Source: Candidatus Omnitrophota bacterium (GTDB taxonomy: Bacteria; Omnitrophota; Gorgyraeia; Duberdicusellales; 4484-171). From it: DNA of 13,809 nt. Of this stretch, positions 1-5,939 are shown one piece after another; positions within the stretch are counted from its first letter, which is position 1, and each line of letters begins with the position of its first letter. The stretch spans positions 1 through 13,809 of the forward strand of contig JAQVOZ010000014.1 of the NCBI GenBank assembly GCA_028702365.1, given 5' to 3'. The notes under the pieces are model-generated. The model was not told the DNA's origin and searched no databases. It worked only from the letters and a program-made list of their open reading frames with translations. The position numbers and the translations under genes are program-made.

Positions 1-2
1 AA

Positions 3-503
3 AAAGTAGAATCCCGCCCTTCCAAGCTGCCGGATGCAAGTAGCAGTTTACTCCAACAATCGAAAAAAATAAATTTTCCGTTTTATGCATTAATCGGTGC
101 CTGCGTGATTTTTACTGTTTTTATAGCTTTAAGTGCGTATTTTTCCAATAGAAATTTACAATCAGAAGCAGTAAAAAACTATTTGGCAAAAAAAGAAATC
201 GAAAAAACCAAAAATGAGATATCCCTGCCCTTAATGACAAGCATTGCGCAGGCAAAAGCTGGGGCCAATACGCTAAGTTCCGTAAATCCTGTAGCCGATA
301 ATCCTTCCCCAAACAAGCCGGATTATCCCGTTTACAGCCTGCAGGGAATAGTTTACGATGAGAGTTCTCCTTCTGCCATCATAAACGGTAAAACTCTTAG
401 AAAATCCGAAGCCATAGACGATTTTATTGTAACTGATATTGCTCCCACTACCGTCACCTTAAAAAACTCTAAAACCGACAAAGAGCTTGCCCTTTCTTTT
501 TGA
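3..503 (+). CDS. GspB-like secretion-pathway membrane protein, 3' part only
   Basis: The frame is open from the first complete codon of the window, so the true start lies upstream and only the last 166 residues are visible. A GTG at 105 lies in the middle of a membrane segment and is not a credible start. Visible residues about 26-48 form one hydrophobic helix, preceded by a short charged and Ser/Gln-rich cytoplasmic stretch. A charged, coiled-coil-like stretch follows (51-73), then a Pro/Asn-rich linker (about 95-108) and a compact C-terminal domain (108-166) with the pattern YSLQGIVYDESSPSAIING followed by a hydrophobic beta-rich end. That C-terminal pattern (L.GI.Y....SAIING..) resembles the periplasmic domain of GspB/PulB-type proteins that assist type II secretion or type IV pilus-like assembly. 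The family call rests on pattern memory; the single-pass topology is seen directly. It is followed by the CAGAT repeat element, which may end the transcript. Confidence 0.6.
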   Translation, partial: KVESRPSKLPDASSSLLQQSKKINFPFYALIGACVIFTVFIALSAYFSNRNLQSEAVKNYLAKKEIEKTKNEISLPLMTSIAQAKAGANTLSSVNPVADNPSPNKPDYPVYSLQGIVYDESSPSAIINGKTLRKSEAIDDFIVTDIAPTTVTLKNSKTDKELALSF

Positions 504-504
504 A

Positions 505-657
505 CACACAGATTTATACAGATGACAGACACAGATGATCGCAGATTTGAGAAAGTATCATATAACACGTATCGGGTAGCATGTCTTTAGGGCGTGTTAC
601 GTGCGGCGTTATACATAATCTGTGCCAATCTGCTTTTGAATCTGCGTCCATCTGTGT
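505..657. repeat. Palindromic CAGAT-word intergenic repeat
   Basis: This element fills the gap between the GspB-like gene and rlmN. The left arm has CAGAT at 509-513, 519-523, 532-536 and 542-546. The right arm has the complement ATCTG at 618-622, 628-632, 640-644 and 650-654. Start-to-start spacings are 10, 13, 10 on the left and 10, 12, 10 on the right, so the arms are near mirror images. The outermost 8 bases (506-513 and 650-657) are exactly complementary. The core has smaller competing inverted repeats (563-569 with 593-599; 561-566 with 608-613). It matches a recurrent kind of intergenic repeat (ACACAGAT.GACGCAGATT) known from many uncultivated bacterial genomes. It carries no coding capacity I believe in. 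It could end transcription of the upstream gene, and its right end overlaps the proposed rlmN promoter. Confidence 0.85.
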
Positions 658-665
658 AATATAAA
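636..665 (+). promoter_or_regulatory. Candidate promoter of rlmN
   Basis: TTGAAT (636-641) and TATAAA (660-665) are 18 bases apart. The -10-like box ends 7 bases before the ATG at 673, so transcription would start at or next to the start codon. The -35-like part lies inside the right arm of the CAGAT repeat. No Shine-Dalgarno sequence precedes the ATG. The region is AT-rich, so a chance match is possible. Confidence 0.4.
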
Positions 666-672
666 TATCACA

Positions 673-1692
673 ATGAAAGAAGACGTAAAAAACTACACAT
701 TGGAAGAACTCAAAAATTATTTTAAGAGTAACGAGGTAGCCGCCTATACGGCCCTGCAAATTTTTAACTGGATATACTCAAAAAGGGTTGAAAGTTTTGA
801 TTTAATGACTAATGTTTCGAAGAAAATAAGGAATTTACTTTTAGAAAATTTCTATTTTTCAAAATTAAAAACAGCAAAACGTGAAACTTCTTTCGATAAA
901 ACAGAGAAATTCCTTTTTGAGCTTCCCGATGGCGCCGCCATAGAGTCAGTGTTTATTCCTGAGACTTCAAGGCTCACTCTTTGCCTGTCGAGCCAGGTAG
1001 GTTGTAAATACAGCTGTAAATTTTGCACAAGCGGCACACGCGGGCTAAAAAGGAATTTAACGGCAGGAGAAATAGTAAATCAGTATCTTGCAATTTCCGA
1101 TTTAACTCGTGGGAAAATAACCAACATCGTGTTCATGGGAATAGGCGAGCCGCTGGATAATTTTATAAATGTAGTTAAAGCTATCAAAATATTTTCCGAG
1201 CATAAAGGCCTTGATTTTAGCAGAAGAAGAATTTCTGTTTCAACCTGCGGCATTATACCGCAGATAGAGGAGCTTTTAAGGCTTAAGCTGGGGGTAAAAT
1301 TATCAGTATCACTGCATTCGGCAGATAACGCTATACGTTCGAAAATTATGCCGGTAAATCAAAAATACCCGCTAAACGAGCTTATGAAAACCTTGAGGAG
1401 TTTCAGCAAAGCTGAAAAATACCCCGTTACTTTCGAATACGCATTATTCGGTTCGCTTAATACGAGCAGGCTCGATGCACAAAAACTGATACAGCTTTTA
1501 AAGGGGATGGATTGCAAAATTAACTTAATACCCTATAATACAGCGCAGGGAATTTTTAAAGAGCCAAGTTCGTCCGAAATAGAGGGTTTTTGCAGCGAGC
1601 TTAAACGTGCGGGCTTATTCTATACTTTAAGAAAGTCCCGCGGCCAGGATATCAAGGCCGCCTGCGGGCAGTTATACGCTTTATGGGGATAG
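673..1692 (+). CDS. rlmN: Dual-specificity 23S rRNA/tRNA adenine-C2 methyltransferase RlmN
   Basis: RlmN is a radical SAM enzyme that methylates C2 of A2503 in 23S rRNA and A37 in some tRNAs. The protein has 339 residues, close to the shorter members of the family. The [4Fe-4S] motif CX3CX2C is at C111, C115 and C118. C104, seven residues earlier in CLSSQVGC, is the counterpart of E. coli C118. C331 in the C-terminal AACGQL motif is the counterpart of the methyl-carrying C355, so both cysteines of the ping-pong mechanism are present. FMGIGEP (154-160) is the SAM-contacting GxGEP-type motif, and E91 in AIESVFIP aligns with the family's conserved Glu. An N-terminal helical RNA-binding domain covers about 1-85. 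The ATG at 673 has no Shine-Dalgarno sequence and may begin a leaderless mRNA. The stop lies 2 nt before the preferred start of the next gene. Confidence 0.95.
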   Translation: MKEDVKNYTLEELKNYFKSNEVAAYTALQIFNWIYSKRVESFDLMTNVSKKIRNLLLENFYFSKLKTAKRETSFDKTEKFLFELPDGAAIESVFIPETSRLTLCLSSQVGCKYSCKFCTSGTRGLKRNLTAGEIVNQYLAISDLTRGKITNIVFMGIGEPLDNFINVVKAIKIFSEHKGLDFSRRRISVSTCGIIPQIEELLRLKLGVKLSVSLHSADNAIRSKIMPVNQKYPLNELMKTLRSFSKAEKYPVTFEYALFGSLNTSRLDAQKLIQLLKGMDCKINLIPYNTAQGIFKEPSSSEIEGFCSELKRAGLFYTLRKSRGQDIKAACGQLYALWG

Positions 1693-1694
1693 CA

Positions 1695-2369
1695 ATGAAA
1701 AGGTTTTTGTCTAAAAGTTACGTCCGCTTTATTATATTCATACTTCTGATTATAATCCTTATTTTTATCAGTAAGTCTTTTTCTATCGACAAAGAAAAAA
1801 TGGATGCTTTCTTTAAGAAGTTCCCGCCCGTATATTCTTCTTTGGTATTTATAGCGCTTTATGTGGCTTCAAATTTCTTTGTTACCGGCGACCCAAAAGA
1901 GATTCTAAAACTTGTATCTGTATTCGTATTCGGAGTTTATCTAAGTACTCTGCTTATTTATATTGCAGAAATAATAAACGCAACGCTGTTCTTCCATCTT
2001 AGCCGTTTTTTCGGCGAAGAGTTCATGGACAGATACCTTAAAGGTAAATTTAAGCATATTTATGAAAAGCTGGGACAGATGAATCTTAACTGGATATTTA
2101 TGCTAAGGCTCAATATATTAATTCCATATAGAGTGCTGGATACCTGTTTTGGAATTAGTAAAATTTCATTTAGAAAATATCTTGCCGCAGTGTTGATAGT
2201 TTCTCTGCCAAGGATATTTTTTCTGCAGTATATTGTAGGCGTGATAGGTAATTTTTCTTTCGGTAATATAATGAATGTGCAGATGCATCCGGCAGTAGCG
2301 TTCCTTTTTGTGTTTTATTTTATATTTTCCATTATCATAATATTTAAGACAAAGAAAAGATTGTGGTAA
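1695..2369 (+). CDS. TVP38/TMEM64 (VTT/DedA-like) family membrane protein
   Basis: This is an integral membrane protein of about 224 residues. Hydrophobic segments lie near the N-terminus (after KSYVR), around YSSLVFIALYVASNFF, LVSVFVFGVYLSTLLIYIAEI and the C-terminal FLFVFYFIFSIIIIF, with amphipathic hairpin material between them. The stretch FMLRLNILIPYRVLDTCFG followed by ISKISFRKYLAAVLI matches the VTT-domain core (RL.P..P...lN...G...i.f..f). Family members are membrane-remodelling or lipid-scrambling proteins; the substrate here is unknown. I prefer ATG 1695 because GGGGA at 1685-1689 sits 5 bases upstream, just inside the end of rlmN. An in-frame ATG at 1683 would overlap rlmN by 10 nt and add 4 residues. 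The tight spacing implies co-transcription with rlmN. Confidence 0.8.
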   Translation: MKRFLSKSYVRFIIFILLIIILIFISKSFSIDKEKMDAFFKKFPPVYSSLVFIALYVASNFFVTGDPKEILKLVSVFVFGVYLSTLLIYIAEIINATLFFHLSRFFGEEFMDRYLKGKFKHIYEKLGQMNLNWIFMLRLNILIPYRVLDTCFGISKISFRKYLAAVLIVSLPRIFFLQYIVGVIGNFSFGNIMNVQMHPAVAFLFVFYFIFSIIIIFKTKKRLW

Positions 2370-2372
2370 AAT
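2344..2372 (+). promoter_or_regulatory. Candidate promoter of the flavin reductase-like gene
   Basis: TTAAGA (2344-2349) and TAAAAT (2367-2372) have a 17-base spacer. A TG dinucleotide one base before the -10 box gives an extended -10 (TGGTAAAAT). The -10 overlaps the stop codon of the upstream gene and ends 10 bases before ATG 2383. No Shine-Dalgarno sequence is present. Read-through from rlmN is an equally possible source of transcription. Confidence 0.35.
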
Positions 2373-2382
2373 ACCTGAATAT

Positions 2383-2934
2383 ATGAAAATAGAGATAAAC
2401 AAACAAAATGCAAGCCGTCTTATAAACTGTGGGCCGGTTGTTCTCGTAACAAGCGGCTATAAAGATAAACGAAACATAACAACCTGTGCCTGGAGCATGC
2501 CTTTGTCCAAAGGCCCGGCTTTACTCGGGGTGGCTTTGGCGAAAAAACATTTTTCCTCAGAGCTTATAAACCTAAGCTTACAATTTATAGTAAATATTCC
2601 TGAATGGAAATTGCTGGATAAAGTAATGGCCTGCGGCTCTATCTCAGGCAGGAATATGGATAAATTCAAAGAAAACGGATTCACGGCAGAAAAAGCCCAC
2701 TCTCTTTCCGATGCGCCTAAAATAGCAGAATGCGCAGCCTCTGTCGAATGCCTGCTGGTTGAAGCAAAGGAAGCAGGCGACCATTATCTTTTTATTGGCG
2801 AGATTGTTTATGCAGAGGCAGAAAACAGTTTATTTGTGAATGATTTCTGGGATACTGAAAAAGCGGAGCTGATATTCCATCTTGGCTCAAAATTTTTCTT
2901 TAAATCATCGCCATATATGGAGTTTAAAAAATGA
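2383..2934 (+). CDS. Flavin reductase-like FMN-binding split-barrel protein
   Basis: This is a 183-residue cytoplasmic protein with no signal peptide. The N-terminal half reads like the flavin reductase-like domain: a strand with VVLVTS, then KRNITTCAW, then a hydrophobic strand LLGVALAKK with FSSELI and FIVNIP. This matches the family pattern (vtt....N..t..w......P.l..v.i.......li..s..f.vn.). A later block with HYLFIGEIVYAEAE matches the conserved strand before the end of the barrel. Members bind FMN and include flavoredoxins and NAD(P)H:flavin reductases; the electron donor and acceptor cannot be told from sequence. The gene starts 13 nt after the VTT gene stops. It has no Shine-Dalgarno sequence and may have its own promoter. 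It is followed immediately by the GC-rich inverted repeat. Confidence 0.85.
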   Translation: MKIEINKQNASRLINCGPVVLVTSGYKDKRNITTCAWSMPLSKGPALLGVALAKKHFSSELINLSLQFIVNIPEWKLLDKVMACGSISGRNMDKFKENGFTAEKAHSLSDAPKIAECAASVECLLVEAKEAGDHYLFIGEIVYAEAENSLFVNDFWDTEKAELIFHLGSKFFFKSSPYMEFKK

Positions 2935-2937
2935 ATT

Positions 2938-3004
2938 CCGCCCTTCCAGGGGCAGGGGTTGGGGTGTTAATAATAATCTTAAATAGAAAGAAGGAAGGGC
3001 GGGG
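2938..3004 (+). repeat. GC-rich inverted repeat with G-tracts, abutting a start codon
   Basis: CCGCCCTTCC at 2938-2947 is a perfect 10-bp inverted repeat of GGAAGGGCGG at 2993-3002. Three GGGG tracts at 2949-2952, 2955-2958 and 2961-2964 are separated by only 2 bases each, and a fourth G-tract lies at 3001-3004. The element fills the whole gap between the flavin reductase-like gene and the methyltransferase gene, and the last G is the first base of the GTG start. It looks like a small palindromic repeat of the AGGGG-TTGGGGTG kind common in some genomes. The purine-rich right arm (AAGGAAGG) is the only ribosome-binding-like sequence for the downstream gene. Confidence 0.75.
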
Positions 3005-3951
3005 TGAACGAAAAATTCTATAAGTTACCAAAGGGTTTTCTTGAAAAGCTGCAAGCTTTATATCCTAACCATTTTCAGCAGATATTGAATACATTCTTAG
3101 TGAAGAAGCAGGCCACTTTCAGAATAAACTATTTAAAAACAGATTTAGTAAGCTTAAAGAAGGAATTGCTTGCGGACGGTTTACGTTTTCAGGAACTCCC
3201 ATTTCCTAAGGGCTCATTTATTTCAAAGTTTCCCCTTAAGGGCCTGCAGCAAACTTCTGCATACCAAAACGGGTTTATATATGTGCAAAACATCTCAAGC
3301 ATGCTTCCGGTTATTGCGCTTCAAGTCCAAAACGGGCAAAAAATCCTTGATCTTTGCGCATCTCCCGGCGCAAAAACCACTCAAATAGCTTCTCTCGCGC
3401 CGAATGCAGAAATTGTTGCTTTTGAAAAAGAGCACATCAGGCATTGCAAGCTGGAAACTAATTTAAAAATCCAGGGGGTAACCAATGTAGAAACTTTTGC
3501 TCAGGACGGTTTCTGGGCACGAAAGAAATTTCCGGAATATTTTGACAAAATTCTGGTGGATGCGCCTTGCTCCGCAGAAGGCCTGTTTGACCTTAATAAT
3601 CCAAGAAGTTATAAATACTGGAATGAAAGAAAGGTGAAAGAGCTCCATGATAAGCAAAAATCACTCCTGCATTCCGCGTTCTTTGCTCTTAAGGAAGGAG
3701 GGGAACTGGTGTATTCTACCTGTACGTTTTCACCCGAAGAAAACGAAGAGGTAATAGATTGGTTTATTAATAAATTTAAAGGACAAATAGAGATTGTACC
3801 GATAGAGTTTCCTTTAAACAATGTTTTTTGCGGTATCACTAGTTGGCGCAAAAAACATTATTCGGGTGCATGCAAACTCACGAGGCGTATAATTCCGAAC
3901 GAATTCATGGAAGGTTTCTTTGTTGCAAAATTGAGAAAAACTTCAGTATAA
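3004..3951 (+). CDS. NSUN/RsmB-RsmF-family RNA cytosine-C5 methyltransferase
   Basis: This 315-residue SAM-dependent methyltransferase belongs to the NOL1/NOP2/Sun family. An N-terminal region (about 1-110) carries the family's FRIN..K recognition strand and the YVQNISSMLP segment. The Rossmann domain begins with ILDLCASPGAKTTQ (114-127, SAM loop). VDAPCS (185-190) supplies motif IV with C189, and YSTCTFSPEENEEV (237-250) supplies motif VI with C240. In this family the motif VI cysteine attacks the target base and the motif IV cysteine helps release it. Members methylate cytosine C5 in rRNA (RsmB, RsmF) or tRNA; the target here is uncertain. The N-terminal NusB-like domain of RsmB and the long C-terminal extension of E. 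coli RsmF are both absent. The GTG start at 3004 is supported by alignment with the usual N-terminus (LPKGFLEKL) and the upstream AAGGAAGG. Confidence 0.9.
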   Translation: MNEKFYKLPKGFLEKLQALYPNHFQQILNTFLVKKQATFRINYLKTDLVSLKKELLADGLRFQELPFPKGSFISKFPLKGLQQTSAYQNGFIYVQNISSMLPVIALQVQNGQKILDLCASPGAKTTQIASLAPNAEIVAFEKEHIRHCKLETNLKIQGVTNVETFAQDGFWARKKFPEYFDKILVDAPCSAEGLFDLNNPRSYKYWNERKVKELHDKQKSLLHSAFFALKEGGELVYSTCTFSPEENEEVIDWFINKFKGQIEIVPIEFPLNNVFCGITSWRKKHYSGACKLTRRIIPNEFMEGFFVAKLRKTSV

Positions 3952-4049
3952 TTTAGAATAACCGTATCTTCCGGAGAGTGGTTTTTAGCTACAGGGCACT
4001 TTTTTAACCGCATCAAGCTTTCTTTGTAAAGCACCCAATATTACGGAAA

Positions 4050-4086
4050 ATAAAAAAGGGCGCATTTAACACGCGCCCTTTTTTAT
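4050..4086. terminator. Bidirectional rho-independent terminator
   Basis: AAAAAAGGGCGC (4052-4063) and GCGCCCTTTTTT (4073-4084) form a perfect 12-bp stem, extended by two A-T/T-A pairs to 4050 and 4086, with a 9-base loop. The GC core is flanked by an A-run on one side and a T-run on the other, so it can terminate on both strands. It lies between the convergent m5C methyltransferase and HU genes. The remaining gap (3952-4049) holds only a weak 5-bp hairpin (4017-4021 with 4028-4032). Confidence 0.92.
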
Positions 4087-4099
4087 AATAGACTGATTT

Positions 4100-4369
4100 T
4101 TAATTCAAAAGTGCTTTTAAGTCTTTAGAGGCTCTAAAAGCTATTTTCTTTTTTGCCGGAATCTGGATGCTTTCGCCAGTCTTAGGATTTCTTCCCGTTC
4201 TTGCTTTTGTTTCTTTTACCTTGAAAGTACCAAAACCTGAAATAGCTACCGGATCTTTCTTCTTAAGAGAACCCTTGATTGCGTCAAATACTGATTCGAC
4301 TGCTGTCTGTGCTTCTTTCTTTGTGCAGCAATTCTTTGATACAGCTTCAATTAGCTCTGCCTTATTCAT
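4100..4369 (-). CDS. HU-family DNA-binding protein
   Basis: This 89-residue protein has the full histone-like HU/IHF fold. It starts MNKAELIEAVSK, followed by the helical dimerisation half. The glycine-rich turn GFGTFKVKE comes next, then the arm motif TGRNPKTGE (about residues 58-66), which inserts into the DNA minor groove through its proline, and a basic end (IPAKKKIAFRASKDLKALL). It matches HU length (about 90). IHF subunits look similar, but the RNPKTGE arm is typical of HU. Two adjacent cysteines (residues 14-15) are unusual for HU but not in the DNA-binding arm. The gene is monocistronic, with its own promoter, an 80-base leader, a near-perfect Shine-Dalgarno sequence and a terminator. 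This suggests high expression. Confidence 0.95.
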   Translation of the reverse strand: MNKAELIEAVSKNCCTKKEAQTAVESVFDAIKGSLKKKDPVAISGFGTFKVKETKARTGRNPKTGESIQIPAKKKIAFRASKDLKALLN

Positions 4370-4374
4370 TTAGA

Positions 4375-4385
4375 CACCTCCTTTT
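4375..4385 (-). promoter_or_regulatory. Strong Shine-Dalgarno sequence of HU
   Basis: Read on the - strand this is AAAAGGAGGTG, complementary to nearly the whole anti-SD tail of 16S rRNA, with GGAGG 7 bases before the ATG. It fixes the HU start and shows that the organism uses a normal anti-SD. That makes the SD-less starts elsewhere in the window more notable. Confidence 0.9.
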
Positions 4386-4420
4386 AGTGCGACTGCCAGG
4401 ACCGAAAGCCGGGGCTGTTT

Positions 4421-4430
4421 TGTTTAAACA
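4421..4430. promoter_or_regulatory. Palindrome TGTTTAAACA in the HU leader
   Basis: This is a perfect 10-bp palindrome at roughly +20 to +30 of the predicted HU transcript. The same TTGTTTAAA core recurs at 4503-4511 in the same intergenic region, so both may be sites for one regulator. Both are AT-rich, so chance is possible. Confidence 0.3.
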
Positions 4431-4456
4431 CGTTAATATTTTCAACCACTTTCAAT

Positions 4457-4484
4457 ATTGTATAACGCGGGTTTTTCTTGTCAA
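4457..4484 (-). promoter_or_regulatory. Sigma70-type promoter of HU
   Basis: On the - strand, TTGACA (4484-4479) is a perfect -35 box, and TACAAT (4462-4457) matches the -10 consensus at five of six positions with a 16-base spacer. Transcription would begin near 4450, giving a leader of about 80 bases. Confidence 0.75.
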
Positions 4485-4502
4485 GATATTTTAAATTGAG
4501 GG

Positions 4503-4517
4503 TTGTTTAAAAAACAA
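4503..4517. promoter_or_regulatory. Inverted repeat TTGTTT-AAA-AAACAA between divergent promoters
   Basis: Six-base arms (4503-4508 and 4512-4517) with a 3-base centre lie between the -35 box of HU and the -35-like box of the divergent methyltransferase. That position suits an operator acting on both. No regulator gene is visible nearby. Confidence 0.3.
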
Positions 4518-4546
4518 TTCCCATAAGTATCGGGGTGTTTTATAAT
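4518..4546 (+). promoter_or_regulatory. Promoter of the COG2521-like methyltransferase, probably leaderless
   Basis: TTCCCA (4518-4523, four of six matches) and a perfect TATAAT (4541-4546) are separated by 17 bases. The -10 box ends 7 bases before ATG 4554, so the transcript should start at or within a base or two of the start codon. No Shine-Dalgarno sequence is present. Confidence 0.65.
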
Positions 4547-4553
4547 AAATGCT

Positions 4554-5363
4554 ATGGTTATCACGAAAAAAGAATGGGATTTTATACTAAACCAGAAAAC
4601 AGGCAGCTGTTTTAAGGCCAAGGTAGACTTTGGCCTAAGGCAAGTAAACGTTTGTGTTGACTGCGAAAACATAAGGTTTGAAGAGAATAATATTATAAGC
4701 GCAAAAGAGAAAATAAAAGATAACTTCTGTTATCTGATTAATGATAATAAAATAGAGCCTCTGGCGTATTTTTCTGAGGCTACAAATCGTTTTTATAAGC
4801 TTACACCAACCAATGATTGGCCGACATTGTCGATAGGTTCTGTGCCAATGCATAAATTAAGCTCTCCGATGAAAGATACGGAAAAGAAAATAAGCCTTAT
4901 CGGGCCTTACGGCTTGGTGCTGGATACCTGCATGGGGCTCGGTTATAGCGCAATACTGGCCTCTAAGGCCGCAAAAAACGTAATAACATTTGAAAAAGAC
5001 GAAAATGTCTACGATTTAGCAAAGCTTAATCCTTTGTCGGAGGCGCTATTTTCTTCAGAAAATATAGAGATAAGAAGAGAAGACATATCAGAGGCGATAA
5101 AAAGTTTTAGCGAAAATCATTTTGACTGTATAATCCACGATCCGCCTACCTTTAAGCTTGCGCCTGAGCTTTTTACTGAGGCGTTTTATAAAGAACTTTA
5201 CCGGGTACTTAGAAAAAACGGAAAGGCCTTTCACTATACGCCGCTTTATAAAATAAGCCAGGGCTATGATTTCCCTTCCAAAATAGAAAAAAAGCTTAAA
5301 AAAACAGGCTTTAAGGTGCTTGAATTCAGGCCTCAGGATGGAGGAGTAGTTTGCAAAAAATAA
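4554..5363 (+). CDS. Archaeal-type (COG2521-like) SAM-dependent methyltransferase
   Basis: This is a 269-residue class I methyltransferase. The SAM-binding loop VLDTCMGLGYSA (122-133) is followed by acidic ligand E147 in ITFEKDENV. LNPLS (158-162) comes next, then an acidic strand end around REDISEAI (175-182), and HDPPTFKLAPELFTEAFYKELYRVL (195-219). FHYTPL (226-231) follows, with RPQDGGVV near the end. The combination of TC.GLGY, FEKD..V, LNP.S, HDPP and FYkElyRVL...G..FHY is what I recall for COG2521, described as a predicted archaeal methyltransferase. HDPP resembles the (N/D)PP catalytic motif of amino-methyltransferases acting on nucleic acids. The N-terminal 100 residues are a separate, less recognisable domain. 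The substrate is unknown. It overlaps the TPR gene by 13 nt. Confidence 0.75.
   Translation: MVITKKEWDFILNQKTGSCFKAKVDFGLRQVNVCVDCENIRFEENNIISAKEKIKDNFCYLINDNKIEPLAYFSEATNRFYKLTPTNDWPTLSIGSVPMHKLSSPMKDTEKKISLIGPYGLVLDTCMGLGYSAILASKAAKNVITFEKDENVYDLAKLNPLSEALFSSENIEIRREDISEAIKSFSENHFDCIIHDPPTFKLAPELFTEAFYKELYRVLRKNGKAFHYTPLYKISQGYDFPSKIEKKLKKTGFKVLEFRPQDGGVVCKK
5340..5346 (+). promoter_or_regulatory. Shine-Dalgarno sequence deciding the TTG start of the TPR gene
   Basis: GGAGGAG lies inside the end of the methyltransferase gene, with GGAGG ending 6 bases before the TTG at 5351. It supports an overlapping, translationally coupled TTG start. Confidence 0.7.
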
Positions 5364-5938
5364 ATTTGGAAGAGGAAAGAACCCTTCTGGACAGGGAAAT
5401 AACTTTTTTTCATTTCGAAAGAGCAAAAAGAAAAATTGCAAAATGCATCAAAGAATCTTCCGCGATTGATGATATCTTCTTCTTATCATATTTTACCGCC
5501 CAAAAACTAATAATCCGCAAAGAATTCGAAAAAGCAATAAGATACCTGAATATTTGTATAAAATTGCGTCCCAATGACGGCTGCTCTTATAACGATAAAG
5601 CAATTTGTTTTGCCGAACTTGGAAAGTATGAGCAGGCTTTGGTTGTTTTCGACAAGGGGATAGCCTTAAGCAGAGATTGCGCTTGTTTGTATCATAACAA
5701 GGGCTGGCTGCTTAATGAAATAGGCAAATTCAAGCAATCCGTAATATATTTTAAAAAAGCCTTGGAACTAGATAGCGGCAGGGTAGAAGCAATATTTAGC
5801 CTAGGGGATAGTTATTTAAAAATGGGCGATATCCAGAAAGCAAAGAAATACTTTACGTCAGCGCTTTCGGAAATTAAAGATAAAAGCTCCTATGTTTATG
5901 GGGAAGTTAAAAAGAGGCTGGCCAAGCTGGAAATTTAA
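5351..5938 (+). CDS. Tetratricopeptide repeat protein
   Basis: This 195-residue soluble protein is made almost entirely of helical repeats. An N-terminal helical pair (about 8-40) precedes four TPR-like units at about 43-76, 77-110, 111-144 and 145-178. The repeats show the expected W/L-G-Y-A-F-A-P spacing, for example LYHNKGWLLNEIGKFKQSV and YFKKALELDS. There is no signal peptide or membrane segment, so a cytoplasmic scaffold is likely. It starts with TTG, overlaps the methyltransferase by 13 nt and has its own Shine-Dalgarno sequence, so the two are almost certainly co-expressed and may act together. Four adjacent cysteine positions (C68, C77, C86, C110/C112) are somewhat many for such a protein. 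The stop is 1 nt from the convergent AsmA-family gene, leaving no room for a terminator. Confidence 0.85.
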   Translation: MQKINLEEERTLLDREITFFHFERAKRKIAKCIKESSAIDDIFFLSYFTAQKLIIRKEFEKAIRYLNICIKLRPNDGCSYNDKAICFAELGKYEQALVVFDKGIALSRDCACLYHNKGWLLNEIGKFKQSVIYFKKALELDSGRVEAIFSLGDSYLKMGDIQKAKKYFTSALSEIKDKSSYVYGEVKKRLAKLEI

Positions 5939-5939
5939 A

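Noticed and set aside
11..23. TCCCGCCCTTCCA resembling the left arm of the repeat at 2938
   Set aside because: It shares only about 10 bases, lies inside the coding frame of the first gene and has no matching right arm nearby.
514..759. A - strand frame of 81 residues across the CAGAT repeat and the start of rlmN
   Set aside because: It reads through the palindromic repeat and antisense to rlmN, with no ribosome-binding site and no recognisable protein features.
3952..4049. Possible small RNA or riboswitch between the m5C methyltransferase and the terminator
   Set aside because: I find only a 5-bp hairpin and a 5-bp closing pair (3962-3966 with 4042-4046), no match to a known RNA class and no promoter.
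4386..4450. Structured regulatory leader of HU
   Set aside because: The GC-rich part (4390-4420) gives only 3-bp stems by eye; no convincing attenuator or riboswitch fold.
5088..5441. A - strand frame of 117 residues
   Set aside because: It is antisense to the methyltransferase-TPR overlap, where both + strand genes are well supported; its composition is Phe/Leu-rich shadow sequence.
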